Shown here piece after piece: positions 27,373 through 36,279 of a stretch of 37,818 nucleotides of DNA. Made by a program: the position numbers and the translations under genes. Origin of the DNA: Clostridiaceae bacterium (GTDB lineage Bacteria; Bacillota; Clostridia; Lachnospirales; Lachnospiraceae); assembly GCA_902362865.1 (NCBI GenBank), contig CABIYE010000010.1, positions 1-37,818 of the forward strand, read 5' to 3'. How positions within the stretch are numbered: the stretch's first letter is position 1; the number at the start of each line of letters is the position of its first letter. The notes under the pieces are model-generated. The model saw nothing but the letters and a program-made list of their open reading frames with translations, was not told the origin of the DNA and made no database searches.

Positions 27373-28447
27373 ATTCCTCCCACGGAAGTCCGGGCTTCCC
27401 GAAGTGACCGTAGGCGGATACCAGGTTGTAGTCCACATCCAGGAGATGCAGCCGGTTAATAATCCCTCTTGGTGTCAGATCGTAGCTGTCATCCACATAA
27501 GCCTGAATGAAATCCAGCGGCTGATACTCTGTACCGAAGCAGTCCACGTTGACTGACACTGGCTGTTCCACCCCGATGGCATAAGCAATCTGTACCTCAC
27601 ACTGCTCCGCATATCCGGCCTGCACAATGTCACGGGCAATCTTCCGTGCCATATACGCTGCCGAACGGTCTACCTTACTTGGATCTTTCCCGGACAGCGC
27701 ACCGCCACCGATCCTGCCAATGCTGCCATAGGTATCACAGGCAAGTTTCCTTCCTGTCACACCACAGTCAGCAAAAGAGCCGCCGACCACAAACCGTCCG
27801 GTCGGATTGACCAGTTTCACGAAGTCACCATTCAGCCCGTACTCACAGGCCGCCAGCACCATCATCCCTTCGATGATATGGCGGAAATCGCTGACCTCCA
27901 CATCCGGGCTGTGCTGCACGGAGCAGAGGAAAGCGGTGATCCGCCCGCTACTGTAATCAAAACTGACCTGCGCCTTGGCATCTGCCCGGAACATCTTTGA
28001 CGGGTGGTTCTTCAAAAGCCGCAGGAACTTGGTCGCCACAGCAAACGTAACCGGAAGAAGTTCCGGCGTTTCATTGGTGGCATACCCGAACATGATGCCC
28101 TGGTCTCCGGCTCCGCCCTTATCCACACCAAGGGCGATGTCCGGGGACTGCTCCCTTACCATGAGGACAACATCCAGCGGGCTGATGATCTCTATCCTGC
28201 CGTATTCCGTCTTTCCCCTTCCGATACGCTCCAGCACATCATCCACCAGTCTCCGGTAGTCCGGCTGGTGCTTGCTGGTCAGTTCACCGGCAATGATCAG
28301 GCGGCTGTCCTTTAACAGACACTCAATCGCCACCCTGCTTTCTTTGTCATGTACCAGACAGTCCGTCACAATGGCATCTGCAACCTGGTCGCAGATTTTA
28401 TCGGGATGCCCGTCTGACACCTGTTCGCATGTTAAAATTCTGCTCAT
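27371..28447 (-). CDS. metK: Phage S-adenosylmethionine synthetase
   Basis: A 358-residue MetK-type enzyme making SAM from methionine and ATP. GHPDK (13-17), GGAGDQGIMFGYATNET (111-127) and GGGALSGKDPSKVDRSAAY (248-266) with the phosphate-binding loop are intact, so it looks active. It is slightly shorter than typical bacterial MetK (about 385-395). The ATG at 28447 has AGAGGAG about 10 nt upstream; longer readings extend into noncoding leader. It is followed by the inserted convergent TA locus. With two DNA methyltransferases nearby, it may raise SAM supply during infection. Confidence 0.95.
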   Translation of the reverse strand: MSRILTCEQVSDGHPDKICDQVADAIVTDCLVHDKESRVAIECLLKDSRLIIAGELTSKHQPDYRRLVDDVLERIGRGKTEYGRIEIISPLDVVLMVREQSPDIALGVDKGGAGDQGIMFGYATNETPELLPVTFAVATKFLRLLKNHPSKMFRADAKAQVSFDYSSGRITAFLCSVQHSPDVEVSDFRHIIEGMMVLAACEYGLNGDFVKLVNPTGRFVVGGSFADCGVTGRKLACDTYGSIGRIGGGALSGKDPSKVDRSAAYMARKIARDIVQAGYAEQCEVQIAYAIGVEQPVSVNVDCFGTEYQPLDFIQAYVDDSYDLTPRGIINRLHLLDVDYNLVSAYGHFGKPGLPWEE

Positions 28448-28838
28448 AGTTTTAATTCTCCTCTCGTTTGGTTTATGTATCAAAGCAGGCGCCCTTTGCC
28501 CTTGCTCACCCTGTAGGATTCCCACAAAGCAAGCTGCCACAAAAGATGCCTGATATGGTCTCATATACTTTGTGGTAAGATATGATCCGTTACACACAAT
28601 GATCCGCCAATCGCAGGATCGGCATAAGAAAAACCGTTAACGCCATATCTCGTGCAAACCATTTGAATTCCTTTCATTTTCTTTTTGGGGCAACTTGTGG
28701 CAAGTAAAAACAGTAAAATATATAAAAGAAAATAATAAATAGAAAATACGGTTTTTACTTGCCACGTCCTGCCCCATATTTTTTCAAAGGGAACTTCCAT
28801 TTTTCAAAAATACTTAAAAGTGCTGGTAAATTGCTGGA
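28448..28838. other. Intergenic region vapE-metK
   Basis: About 390 bp without a convincing gene. An ATG-led frame of 79 codons (28561-28800) spans the inverted repeat and looks fortuitous. A shorter frame encoding MVCTRYGVNGFSYADPAIGG and 13 more residues has AAAGGA 6 nt upstream and cannot be excluded. The main feature is the long inverted repeat at 28686-28776. The metK leader is otherwise unremarkable. Confidence 0.4.
28686..28776. repeat. 26-nt-arm inverted repeat with AT-rich loop
   Basis: Arms 28686-28711 and 28751-28776 pair at 22 of 26 positions; the inner GTGGCAAGTAAAAAC / GTTTTTACTTGCCAC is perfect over 15 bp and the outer TGGGGCA/TGCCCCA over 7, separated by 4 mismatches. The 39-nt loop is almost entirely A/T. 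A T-run follows on the plus strand. Candidate operator, origin element or large hairpin. Confidence 0.7.
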
Positions 28839-31304
28839 CTACACAGGTTTAAACTCTTTTTTCGCATCCTGAAGCACATCGTTTTGTTCATCCTCTTCTC
28901 CAAGCTCCTGCTCCCGGAATCTGCATCCAATAATTAGAGAGGTCTTTTCTCCGCCATCTTTCGGTCTCCGGCGTTCAATTGTGAATCTCTTCTCCATTGC
29001 ATTTTTAAAGTTCTTCACATTTTCTGCATTATAGTTGTACTTCCTGCACCAGTCTGAGTAGAGCTTATATGCGGCGGCAGAACGAACCTCATACGCCTCC
29101 CCTTCTTCCAGCCACGCTTCAATAAACTGCCCGATACGGTCAGAATCATTCCGATAATCCTGGATTGCTTCTACCACAGCATTTGGGGATGCCAGCCTGA
29201 ACTTTCGGAATTCTTTATACCCCTCCAAACACCAGTTGAAGATTCCGGATAAATTTTCTTCTTCAGCAAACAGGGCTTTCAGCCCCTTATCCTGCTCTGC
29301 TTCTTCAAAATGGCGTTTAAAAGGGATAATCTTCAGGCGCCCGGAATCAAACAGCGTCATATCTGACACATTCGGCAGATAATTCGTGTTAATGAAAATC
29401 TTAAACACTGGTCTGAAATCAAAAGAGTTTTCATGCAGGTATCTGGCATTGATGGTGTCATTCCCCGTGAGCCTCTTAACCAGTGCGGCATTGAATGTAA
29501 TCTTTTTCTCCGGCTCCGAGATATTCACAAAACGGATACCCGCAAGACGGGCGATTTCTTCAGACGGTCCGGAGGCATTGGTGTTTCCAAACTTTGTAGA
29601 CAGCATCTCCGGATTAGAGGTTTTCCCATAGTCGCCCATGATTTTAAGAAATGTCTCCATTGTGGTACCTTTGCCATTTCGGGAAGTCGCGCCATAGAGA
29701 ATGAACATACATTCAAGTGATGTATCTCCTGTCAAAGCGTAACCCAGTGCCCGCTGAAGGTAAGATGCCAGTTCACTATCGTTACACATAACTTCGCTGA
29801 TAAATGAATTCCAACGCGGGCAGACCGCATTCGGATCATAGGCAATTCCGGATACCATCGTCAGGAAATCATCCGGCCTGTGCTCCCGGAACTCCATCGT
29901 CTGTAAATTAAGCGTACCGTTCTGACAATTAAACAAATGGGTACTGCGGTCAAAGGCTGACATGGGAATCGGATGCACTGACTTGGCATCCTCCACCATT
30001 GTTTTCCGGTTCTTTCTCAATTGCAGCTTCTGTACCCGTTTGATATAACGGTTACGGGTATCTTCATCCTTGATCTGAAGGGCGAATGTATACAGCTTAT
30101 CTGCCAGCAGCTTCGCAAGCTCCGCCACTTTCAGACCTCCCTCATCCGGCCGCCATATCCGCCCGTCATAGACATACCATATCCCACGGTCACGGTTATA
30201 TCGGGCAATGGGAAGAAAAAAATCAGCAAAGGCATTCCCGATGCCGATTTCATCCCGTCCATATCTTGGGTTGGAATGCGGTTTCATTTCCTCCAGTGTC
30301 AAGGTAATATTGGAAAGATCGGCCTGGAAATCAGCAGCTTTCTTCTGTTCTCTTTCCAAATCGGCAAAGTCCTCCTCCGCTCCATTGGAAATATTGTGTA
30401 CATCCACCGGCAGGTAAATCTGCTGGCAGGTTGCCACCGCATTGCGGATAGTAATCCCTCCATAAGTCGTACCTGCCTGTTTTCTGTCCCACTTCGGGCG
30501 CATCATGCCGGAAGTACGGAAAATACGGTCCATCTGTTCCTCATCGCATCCACACCAGAATGCCAGCATGGAGAGGAACCCCATATCCGCATCTGACTGG
30601 TTATCAAAGTATCTCTGCCAATTGCCGTTATAATAGTCGGTGAACCGTTCTCCATTGGCAGACTTTTTCGCATGTTCCAGTACCTGCTCATCTGTCAGAT
30701 AGGAACACGGCTCAATGTGTGTGTTCACCACCTGGGATTTCCGTTTCATGAACGTGTCCAGTACATTTTGGAGTGCTCCCATATCCGCCGGTACCGAACC
30801 TGCGCGGTACTGGTCCCCTGTGACGGTTACAAATCGGTTCGTTGCTCCCGGAAGATACACTTCCAGCCCATGCGTCCGATTATTGATGTAATAAATCGTC
30901 TTATCAAAAATGAAATCCGCATCCACATGGAAGAACCCACGAAGTCCGCTGCCGGACGGGGAACGTTCAAAGTATGCATCTTTAAAAACTCCCAGTACGG
31001 AAGCCGCCACGTCATTTAAGGTGCCGTCCTCCCGGATACAGTGGTCAATATCAATGGCACCAATGCCGGAGGAAACCCGGATTCCGATACCGTCATATCC
31101 GCCCATCGCAAAAGATTTCATTGCAGTGGCAAAATCTGAAAAAGTCTCCCCATTATTGCTTTGGGCCTTCTGCCCGGTAACGGGGTTATAAGGAACTTTC
31201 GTCAGGCGAGCAGACCTGCCTTTCCCCTTTTCTTTCTTCCATACGCAGAACCGGCAGGACTCTTTTAAATCCGCCGGGATGTTTACAAAATTAACTGTGC
31301 CCAC
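28839..31304 (-). CDS. Primase-helicase (VapE/D5-type, prim-pol plus SF3 helicase)
   Basis: An 821-residue replication protein. The N-terminal prim-pol-like domain has GAIDIDHC with Asp85/Asp87 and SPSGSGLRGFFH (115-126). A linker region (200-340) precedes a D5-type N-terminal domain and an SF3 helicase with Walker A GATSRNGKGT (538-547), Walker B near LAGIRFVNISEPEK, and motif C KIFINTNYLPNV (635-646). It would prime and unwind at the phage origin. The GTG at 31304 has AAAGGAG 11 nt upstream. It follows the PemK gene. Confidence 0.93.
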   Translation of the reverse strand: MGTVNFVNIPADLKESCRFCVWKKEKGKGRSARLTKVPYNPVTGQKAQSNNGETFSDFATAMKSFAMGGYDGIGIRVSSGIGAIDIDHCIREDGTLNDVAASVLGVFKDAYFERSPSGSGLRGFFHVDADFIFDKTIYYINNRTHGLEVYLPGATNRFVTVTGDQYRAGSVPADMGALQNVLDTFMKRKSQVVNTHIEPCSYLTDEQVLEHAKKSANGERFTDYYNGNWQRYFDNQSDADMGFLSMLAFWCGCDEEQMDRIFRTSGMMRPKWDRKQAGTTYGGITIRNAVATCQQIYLPVDVHNISNGAEEDFADLEREQKKAADFQADLSNITLTLEEMKPHSNPRYGRDEIGIGNAFADFFLPIARYNRDRGIWYVYDGRIWRPDEGGLKVAELAKLLADKLYTFALQIKDEDTRNRYIKRVQKLQLRKNRKTMVEDAKSVHPIPMSAFDRSTHLFNCQNGTLNLQTMEFREHRPDDFLTMVSGIAYDPNAVCPRWNSFISEVMCNDSELASYLQRALGYALTGDTSLECMFILYGATSRNGKGTTMETFLKIMGDYGKTSNPEMLSTKFGNTNASGPSEEIARLAGIRFVNISEPEKKITFNAALVKRLTGNDTINARYLHENSFDFRPVFKIFINTNYLPNVSDMTLFDSGRLKIIPFKRHFEEAEQDKGLKALFAEEENLSGIFNWCLEGYKEFRKFRLASPNAVVEAIQDYRNDSDRIGQFIEAWLEEGEAYEVRSAAAYKLYSDWCRKYNYNAENVKNFKNAMEKRFTIERRRPKDGGEKTSLIIGCRFREQELGEEDEQNDVLQDAKKEFKPV

Positions 31305-31310
31305 AAATTC

Positions 31311-31850
31311 TCACACTCCTTTGCCGCTAATACAGGCATTCCACCTGTCAGATATACGGCGTGACGTAATACCCAGATGCACCTCCACGGCCTTTTCAAT
31401 CTCATGTATTCTGTCCTCTCCAACATGCCCTACAAAACTTTTGAGGGCGCACTTGCCAATGGTAGTCACCTGCTCCGCCAGCACCATGGAAGGTTCAAGA
31501 CTAGGACAGTCTGACGCTTCCGTCAAAACATGCGTTGGAAGATATGCTTTTTTCTTCTTGGAAGTCATCGGCACGACTGTCACAGTACCGGAATGCCCGT
31601 TTGCCGTGTCATTGCTCATAATAAATACCGGCCGGCATCCTTCCTGGACACTTGTCCCCGGATGCTTCCCAAGCTCTGCAAACCAAATGTCACCACGATG
31701 TGGCCCCAAACTGCTCTGTTGTTCTGGCATTTCAAAATTTTCATCGCAGCCGGTATGTACTTGCTCCATTTTCATCGTTACCAGACGTTTTGCACCCGTT
31801 TTCATCTTTCTGGTATACGCAGATTTTTTCCTACGGTTTTTCCTGCCCAT
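31311..31850 (-). CDS. PemK/MazF-family toxin, solo
   Basis: A 179-residue protein. Residues about 50-160 carry the MazF-type core RGDIWFAELGKHPGTSVQEG, CRPVFIMSNDTANGHSGTVT VVPMTS, and SLEPSMVLAEQVTTIGKCAL, as in mRNA interferases. A 45-residue basic extension (RKNRRKKSAYTRKMKTGAKR) precedes it. No antitoxin gene is adjacent, so it may have another role, such as host take-over. The ATG at 31850 has AGGAGG upstream. A hairpin lies in its leader. Confidence 0.86.
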   Translation of the reverse strand: MGRKNRRKKSAYTRKMKTGAKRLVTMKMEQVHTGCDENFEMPEQQSSLGPHRGDIWFAELGKHPGTSVQEGCRPVFIMSNDTANGHSGTVTVVPMTSKKKKAYLPTHVLTEASDCPSLEPSMVLAEQVTTIGKCALKSFVGHVGEDRIHEIEKAVEVHLGITSRRISDRWNACISGKGV

Positions 31851-31885
31851 ATCATTTTTCTCCTCCTTCCATTCAATCACATAAG

Positions 31886-31932
31886 AAAAGCCAGAATGGA
31901 AACTGTCATGGCTGTTCCCGCTCTGGCTTTTT
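31886..31932 (-). terminator. Hairpin (terminator or attenuator) in the PemK leader
   Basis: Stem AAAAGCCAGA (31886-31895) pairs with TCTGGCTTTT (31922-31931), with an inner GGAAAC/GTTCCC pairing, and U-rich sequence on the exit side. It is the terminator after the regulator genes, or an attenuator before pemK: the stem ends only about 35 nt from the pemK start. A TATAAT (31953-31948) lies just upstream without a clear -35. Confidence 0.65.
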
Positions 31933-32002
31933 CGTTTGCTCTTGCGCATTATAATAATAGCATATCGCTTTGGTATCCCGGAGAGGGCAAAAAGGGACAC
32001 TT

Positions 32003-32521
32003 TTACTGGTTGATTGACTCTTTTACCTTTCCCGCCAAGTCCAAATACCATCTGGAGTAAGTAAGAAGATAAGCCTTAGTTTTTCCCAGCGCTCTCTGGA
32101 CAGTTTTTTTATTCACACTGTGCTTCTGCATAATCTCCTGATAGCTCATCCTTTCAAAATACCGGTCATAGGCAATTTCACGGTACTGGCCCTCTGGGAG
32201 CCCCTCCATTCCGGTTTCCAAAACCATGATCTGGGTACTGGCATCAAAATAAGCAAACAAGGCTTTCTTGTCCTCTTCTGACATCGGCAGTCCCATCAGT
32301 TCTTTTATTTTTCCCACATTCAGGAAGGTAATCTCCCCCTCCTCAATCTCTGCCATAGTAAGCAGGCTTTTTCTCCTGCTCTCAAAATAGCGGCAGTATT
32401 CCCTTAGTTCCGGCAGCCTTCGGATGATTTCTTTGAGCATGATGGCACACTCCGCGTCAGCTTTATGTACATCCCCCATGCGTTTCCATCCAAATCCCCT
32501 CTTTACAGGTTTCTCAGTCAT
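32003..32521 (-). CDS. HTH transcriptional regulator (sigma/ArpU-like)
   Basis: A 172-residue protein. The C-terminal third has a helix-turn-helix MSYQEIMQKHSVNKKTVQRA LGKTKAYL of the sigma region 4 kind; the N-terminal half is charged helices (AIMLKEIIRRLPELREYCRYFESRRKSLL). Phage late-gene activators of the ArpU/RinA type look like this. The ATG at 32521 lies 5 nt after the stop of the upstream regulator gene, with AAAGGA upstream. A likely target is the structural operon; inference only. Confidence 0.75.
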   Translation of the reverse strand: MTEKPVKRGFGWKRMGDVHKADAECAIMLKEIIRRLPELREYCRYFESRRKSLLTMAEIEEGEITFLNVGKIKELMGLPMSEEDKKALFAYFDASTQIMVLETGMEGLPEGQYREIAYDRYFERMSYQEIMQKHSVNKKTVQRALGKTKAYLLTYSRWYLDLAGKVKESINQ

Positions 32522-32526
32522 TTTAT

Positions 32527-33180
32527 TTATTCCTTTCTTTCCTTTTCCTGCTGGCATTCCCTCCGCAGATTATCCATGTACCGGCTATACATAGGAAAAC
32601 AGCTGGCATTCTTCAGATGATCGGCTATTGCCTGCAAACATTTTTTCTTTGTCTGACTGATCTGTTTATTATGCAAAGTCCCTTTTTTATAGGCAGCGCA
32701 TATTTGCCGGTAGGTCCTTTTTCTCAAAAAAATCCTTTCAAAAATATCCTGTTCTTTTTTGCTCATCCGCTCCCTCATAGCGGTTTCCACGGTTTCGATC
32801 TTCCAGCAAAGATATGCGTAATCCCTGGCCGTTTCAGCCATTTCCTGTTTCAGCCGCCTGTTCATCTTCTCCACATACCCGCTGTCCAGCAAAGCGGCAA
32901 TCCGCTCCGGGATATTGCTGATATTACTCGTCTGTACCCGCTCGGTATTGTAACCCACACTTACGGCAGACAAATCCCGGATTGCCATTTCCTCTGTATA
33001 CGGGATAACCCCGGCATCAATCAACGCTTTAAGCTGTACCCTGTCATCAAGCATCCTTCCATATGTTTCTGCCAGAAAAAGGGCAGCCTCCTGAAAAAAC
33101 ACTTCTCCCGAATCCTGCTCCGCTTTCGGGTTCTGCCCTGCCTCCTGGTTCTGTCCGGCATTGACCGTTTTGTCATTCAT
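32527..33180 (-). CDS. Sigma-like helical regulator, 217 aa
   Basis: A 217-residue helical protein. Residues about 135-190 (MSKKEQDIFERIFLRKRTYRQICAAYKKG... and HNKQISQTKKKCLQAIADHL) resemble an HTH of sigma-70 region 4. The N-terminus (10-40) is a low-complexity Asn/Gln/Glu stretch, then helices. It probably works with the next gene as a transcriptional control pair. The ATG at 33180 has AAGGAGG 7 nt upstream. Confidence 0.7.
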   Translation of the reverse strand: MNDKTVNAGQNQEAGQNPKAEQDSGEVFFQEAALFLAETYGRMLDDRVQLKALIDAGVIPYTEEMAIRDLSAVSVGYNTERVQTSNISNIPERIAALLDSGYVEKMNRRLKQEMAETARDYAYLCWKIETVETAMRERMSKKEQDIFERIFLRKRTYRQICAAYKKGTLHNKQISQTKKKCLQAIADHLKNASCFPMYSRYMDNLRRECQQEKERKE

Positions 33181-33229
33181 CGTCCACCCTCCTTCCGGCA
33201 AAATTCCTGTGTGCTCCATGTTTCCAGTA

Positions 33230-34610
33230 TCAATACAGCCTCGCCTTCACTGCCGCGATCAGCTTTTCCTGTGTGATATCTTTTTGCTCCAGTGCCGCCA
33301 TCACGTCCTCATCTACCGTATCCTTACAGATGATATGGTGGATCGTCACCACATCTGTCTGCCCCTGCCGCCAGAGTCTGGCATTGGTCTGCTGGTAAAG
33401 TTCCAGGCTCCATGTCAGTCCGAACCAGATCAGGATGTGTCCGCCCGACTGGATATTTAATCCATGTCCTGCGCTGGCTGGATGGATAAGGGCTACCTGA
33501 ATATTCCCTCCGTTCCAGTCCCTGATATCTTTGGATTCTTTGATATCCCGCGGCTTGTACCCCATACTTGACAGATGCTCCACAATCCTCTGCCGGTCAT
33601 GCTTGAACCAGTAGGCGACAAGGACAGACTGGCCGTTGGCGGCTTCAATCAGATCCTCCAGTTTTTCCAATTTTCTTTGATGGATCTCCCGCACGGCGCT
33701 GTTCTCGTCATAGACCGCACCGTTTGCCATCTGCAGGAGCTTCCCTGTCAGAGAAGCGGCATTGGCTGCGTCGATATCCGCATCCTTCAAAGGGATGATC
33801 AAATCCTTACGCAGCATATCGTAAAGTTTCCGCTCTTTTTTATCCATCTCCACATAGTGCCAGGCCGGCACACAGTCCGGCATATGGAGGTAATCCATCG
33901 CTTTCATGGAAATCGTAATATCGGCAATCTTCCCATAAATCTGCTCCTCTGCTCCGGGGCGCGGGACATACTGGAATACCACCCCTGTCTGTGGGTTCAT
34001 GCTTCCGGCCTTAAAGTATGCCTCCCGGTATCTGCCGATGAAACGCCCCAGACGTTCCCCACCGTCAAGGATTCCAATCTCCGCCCACAGATCCATAAGT
34101 CCATTGGAAGTTGGCGTACCGGTCAGCCCTATCATACGCTTCACAAACGGACGCACTTTCCGCAGCCACTTGAAACGCTGTGACTGGTGGTTCTTGAACG
34201 AGGAAAGTTCATCAATAATAACGGCGTCAAAATCCCATCGCAACCCATTTTTCTCGTAATATTCTACAAGAAACTTTACATTCTCCCGGTTAATCACATA
34301 AACCATTGCCGGATGGTTCAAAGCGGCTATCCTTGTTTTCTTATCCCCCACAATAACTGACACGTCTATATCTTCCAAATGATCCCATTTCCCTGCTTCA
34401 GCCGGCCATGTGTCCCTTGCCACACGGAGAGGTGCGATCACCAGCGCCTTGGACACTTCACAGTTATCCAGCATCAGGTCCCGGATCGCGGATAAAGTGA
34501 TTACTGTCTTGCTCTCAGCCGAGGCCCATATCCAGAAATAGTCCTGCGATTGGATGAGATTTGATATACTCAATACAATAGCTTTGGTATTCATGCGGTA
34601 TGAACTTCAT
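33230..34610 (-). pseudogene. SNF2-family helicase broken by a 7-nt insertion in Walker A
   Basis: The ATG at 34610 overlaps the VRR-NUC stop (ATGA) and starts a correct N-terminus (HEYQSYCIEYIKSHPIAGLF) that reaches GLG of the Walker A motif and then hits TGA at 34517. Seven extra bases (TGAGAGC, 34517-34511) separate GGC from AAG; removing them restores GLGKTVITLSAIRDL and joins a 450-residue open frame to 33230. The remainder is intact: DELSSFKN (Walker B), TGTPTSN, and C-terminal HGLNIQSGG and QQTNARLWRQGQ. The frame-shifted ORF alone lacks the ATP loop. Confidence 0.88.
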
Positions 34611-34996
34611 CGGGCATCATCCCCTTTCCCTGCCTCTGTATCCTTTGCGGGCAGTTCTGCATTTTCAATCTCCGGTACCTGCACCCCAATGCCCGTGGGG
34701 ATCGGCTCCCCCGGATTCCATTCCGCCAGCGCCCTGATTGCCGGCTGTATCTGTTTCATGCTGTCCACACAGAAGACCGGGAAGCCGAGCGCCTCCAGCT
34801 GCTTACGCCGTTTCCTTTGCAGGGGGCGCATCTGTTTTCCCGGTGCTTTCAGTTCCACAAATGCCGCTTTCCCGCTAAAAAAGAGTACCAGACGGTCCGG
34901 TACCCCATTCCTGCTCTGCGATGTGAATTTAAGTGCCTCTCCTCCCGCTTTCCGGACGGCATCAACAAATGCTTTTTCAACTGCTGACTCCCTCAT
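34607..34996 (-). CDS. VRR-NUC nuclease, 129 aa
   Basis: A 129-residue VRR-NUC (PD-(D/E)XK-like) nuclease. Motifs: KAGGEALKF (16-24), NGVPDRLVLF (30-39) with Asp34, AFVELKAPGKQMRPLQRKRR (45-64) with Glu48 and Lys50, then LEALGFPVFCVDS. A Pro/Glu-rich tail follows. Phage VRR-NUC proteins process replication or recombination structures and usually accompany an SNF2 helicase, as here. The ATG at 34996 is directly after the stop of the Cys-rich gene (TAAATG). Confidence 0.9.
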   Translation of the reverse strand: MRESAVEKAFVDAVRKAGGEALKFTSQSRNGVPDRLVLFFSGKAAFVELKAPGKQMRPLQRKRRKQLEALGFPVFCVDSMKQIQPAIRALAEWNPGEPIPTGIGVQVPEIENAELPAKDTEAGKGDDAR

Positions 34997-35194
34997 TTAT
35001 CTCCCGCCTTTCCAATACGGGCACCATCTGCCCTCCGGTCGCTGCTCATAATCCGGGTGGCTGTAGTTTTTGCATCCATTCGCGCTTTCTACCGGGTCCC
35101 AGCCGCACCAGTAACGGCAGTTTTCACAGCACTGGTCGTCCACATACACTTCCCTCTCACGGATAATCTCATCATTTCTGTTCCATCCCGCCAT
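34997..35194 (-). CDS. Cys-rich small protein, 65 aa
   Basis: Unrecognised 65-residue protein with QCCENCRYWCGWDPVESANG, CKNY, and GRWCPYWKGG. The CENC-type pair, further Cys and Trp residues suggest one zinc site. The ATG at 35194 overlaps the DUF932 stop by one base (TAATG); AAGGAG is 11 nt upstream. Cys-rich small proteins of this kind are common in phage replication operons. Confidence 0.75.
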   Translation of the reverse strand: MAGWNRNDEIIREREVYVDDQCCENCRYWCGWDPVESANGCKNYSHPDYEQRPEGRWCPYWKGGR

Positions 35195-36261
35195 TATCCG
35201 TTCAGCTCCTTCCACTGCTGCCCCGTCATCGTTGCTACCTGCCACCCGATGCCCTCCAGCGCAGTCGCCCGGTCGTAAGACTCTACCTCCTGGCTTGCCC
35301 GCGTGATGGCATTGGATAAACCGTACTGTGAGAGGTCACCGCCGGAAATCAGATACTGCAGGATACTGTCCTGCTCGTCCTGGTTCAGCCCATAGCTGCG
35401 GCCGGTAAGTTCCACCACCTCCGGCACCTTTCCTGTAATCGGCACATCGGCCGCCTCTTTTAATCTGCCCACTACCTGTGCAAAACGGCTCTCTTCAATC
35501 GCCGCAGCCGTCACATCCCGGAGTTTCAGAAGAAACGCCTTGTCTTCCGCCTCAATAGTCTCATCCGAATAAATGTGAAAGCTGTCCTCTAACGCTTTGG
35601 CAGTCCTTCCCACATGGTTCTTCCGTTCGCCCATGTCATTGACTATCATTCCGTTCGTACACACAAGGCGGTAGACCAGCGGCTGTACGGAAACGGAACC
35701 AAGGCCGACCTCTGAGTTTGAGATCACCACGCCGGCCTGTACATAGTCTCCCGGAGCAACCGCCATCTCCAATCGGTGATTCACGATTTTTAAATACAGA
35801 CGGTTCTCCGTCACCTCACAGGAAACCACTTCATACTGTTCCTGCCCGGCAAATAACGGAAGGACTGCCGTGGCGATATCCATATTGTCAATACGGCGGT
35901 ACCGTTCCGAAAGGAGCGCCCTTGCCACCGAACCGCTGCCGTAATCCATGGAGCGGATCATATAGCTGCCCGTCTTATCCGCAAACCATGCGTTCACGTT
36001 CTCTGCCAGCAGTTCCGGTTTCTGCGCCGACATCATGTCATAATACTTTGCCGGGATGCCAAGTGCCGATGCCACCTGCCTGTGGAAAAGTTGGCTGGTA
36101 TCAAAGACCTCCTGCTGCCCGGAAACTGCATGGTTGATCTCAAATGTCCGGCCGTCATCCCTGAGACGGAATGCCTCGGCCGGCCCGATATAATCCCTCT
36201 TCGCCCTGCTCTGACGGTCCAGTTCCGCCATGACTTCTTTTAAACTTCTGCCTGTTTTCAT
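35194..36261 (-). CDS. DUF932 phage/plasmid-like protein
   Basis: A 355-residue DUF932-family protein (phage/plasmid-like TIGR03299 group). Recognisable parts: FDTSQLFHRQVASALGIPAKYYD, SYMIRSMDYGSGSVARALLSERYRRIDN, a middle SNSEVGLGSVSVQPLVYRLVCTNGMIV, and a helical C-terminus. Function is unknown; the genes are frequent in phage replication regions. The ATG at 36261 has AAGGAGG 5 nt upstream. Confidence 0.9.
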   Translation of the reverse strand: MKTGRSLKEVMAELDRQSRAKRDYIGPAEAFRLRDDGRTFEINHAVSGQQEVFDTSQLFHRQVASALGIPAKYYDMMSAQKPELLAENVNAWFADKTGSYMIRSMDYGSGSVARALLSERYRRIDNMDIATAVLPLFAGQEQYEVVSCEVTENRLYLKIVNHRLEMAVAPGDYVQAGVVISNSEVGLGSVSVQPLVYRLVCTNGMIVNDMGERKNHVGRTAKALEDSFHIYSDETIEAEDKAFLLKLRDVTAAAIEESRFAQVVGRLKEAADVPITGKVPEVVELTGRSYGLNQDEQDSILQYLISGGDLSQYGLSNAITRASQEVESYDRATALEGIGWQVATMTGQQWKELNG

Positions 36262-36279
36262 AAAATCCTCCTTCCGATG

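Noticed and set aside
28561..28800. A 79-codon minus-strand frame between vapE and metK.
   Set aside because: It runs across the long inverted repeat, has poor ribosome-site support at its start and no recognisable protein features. A shorter 33-codon frame is possible but unsupported.
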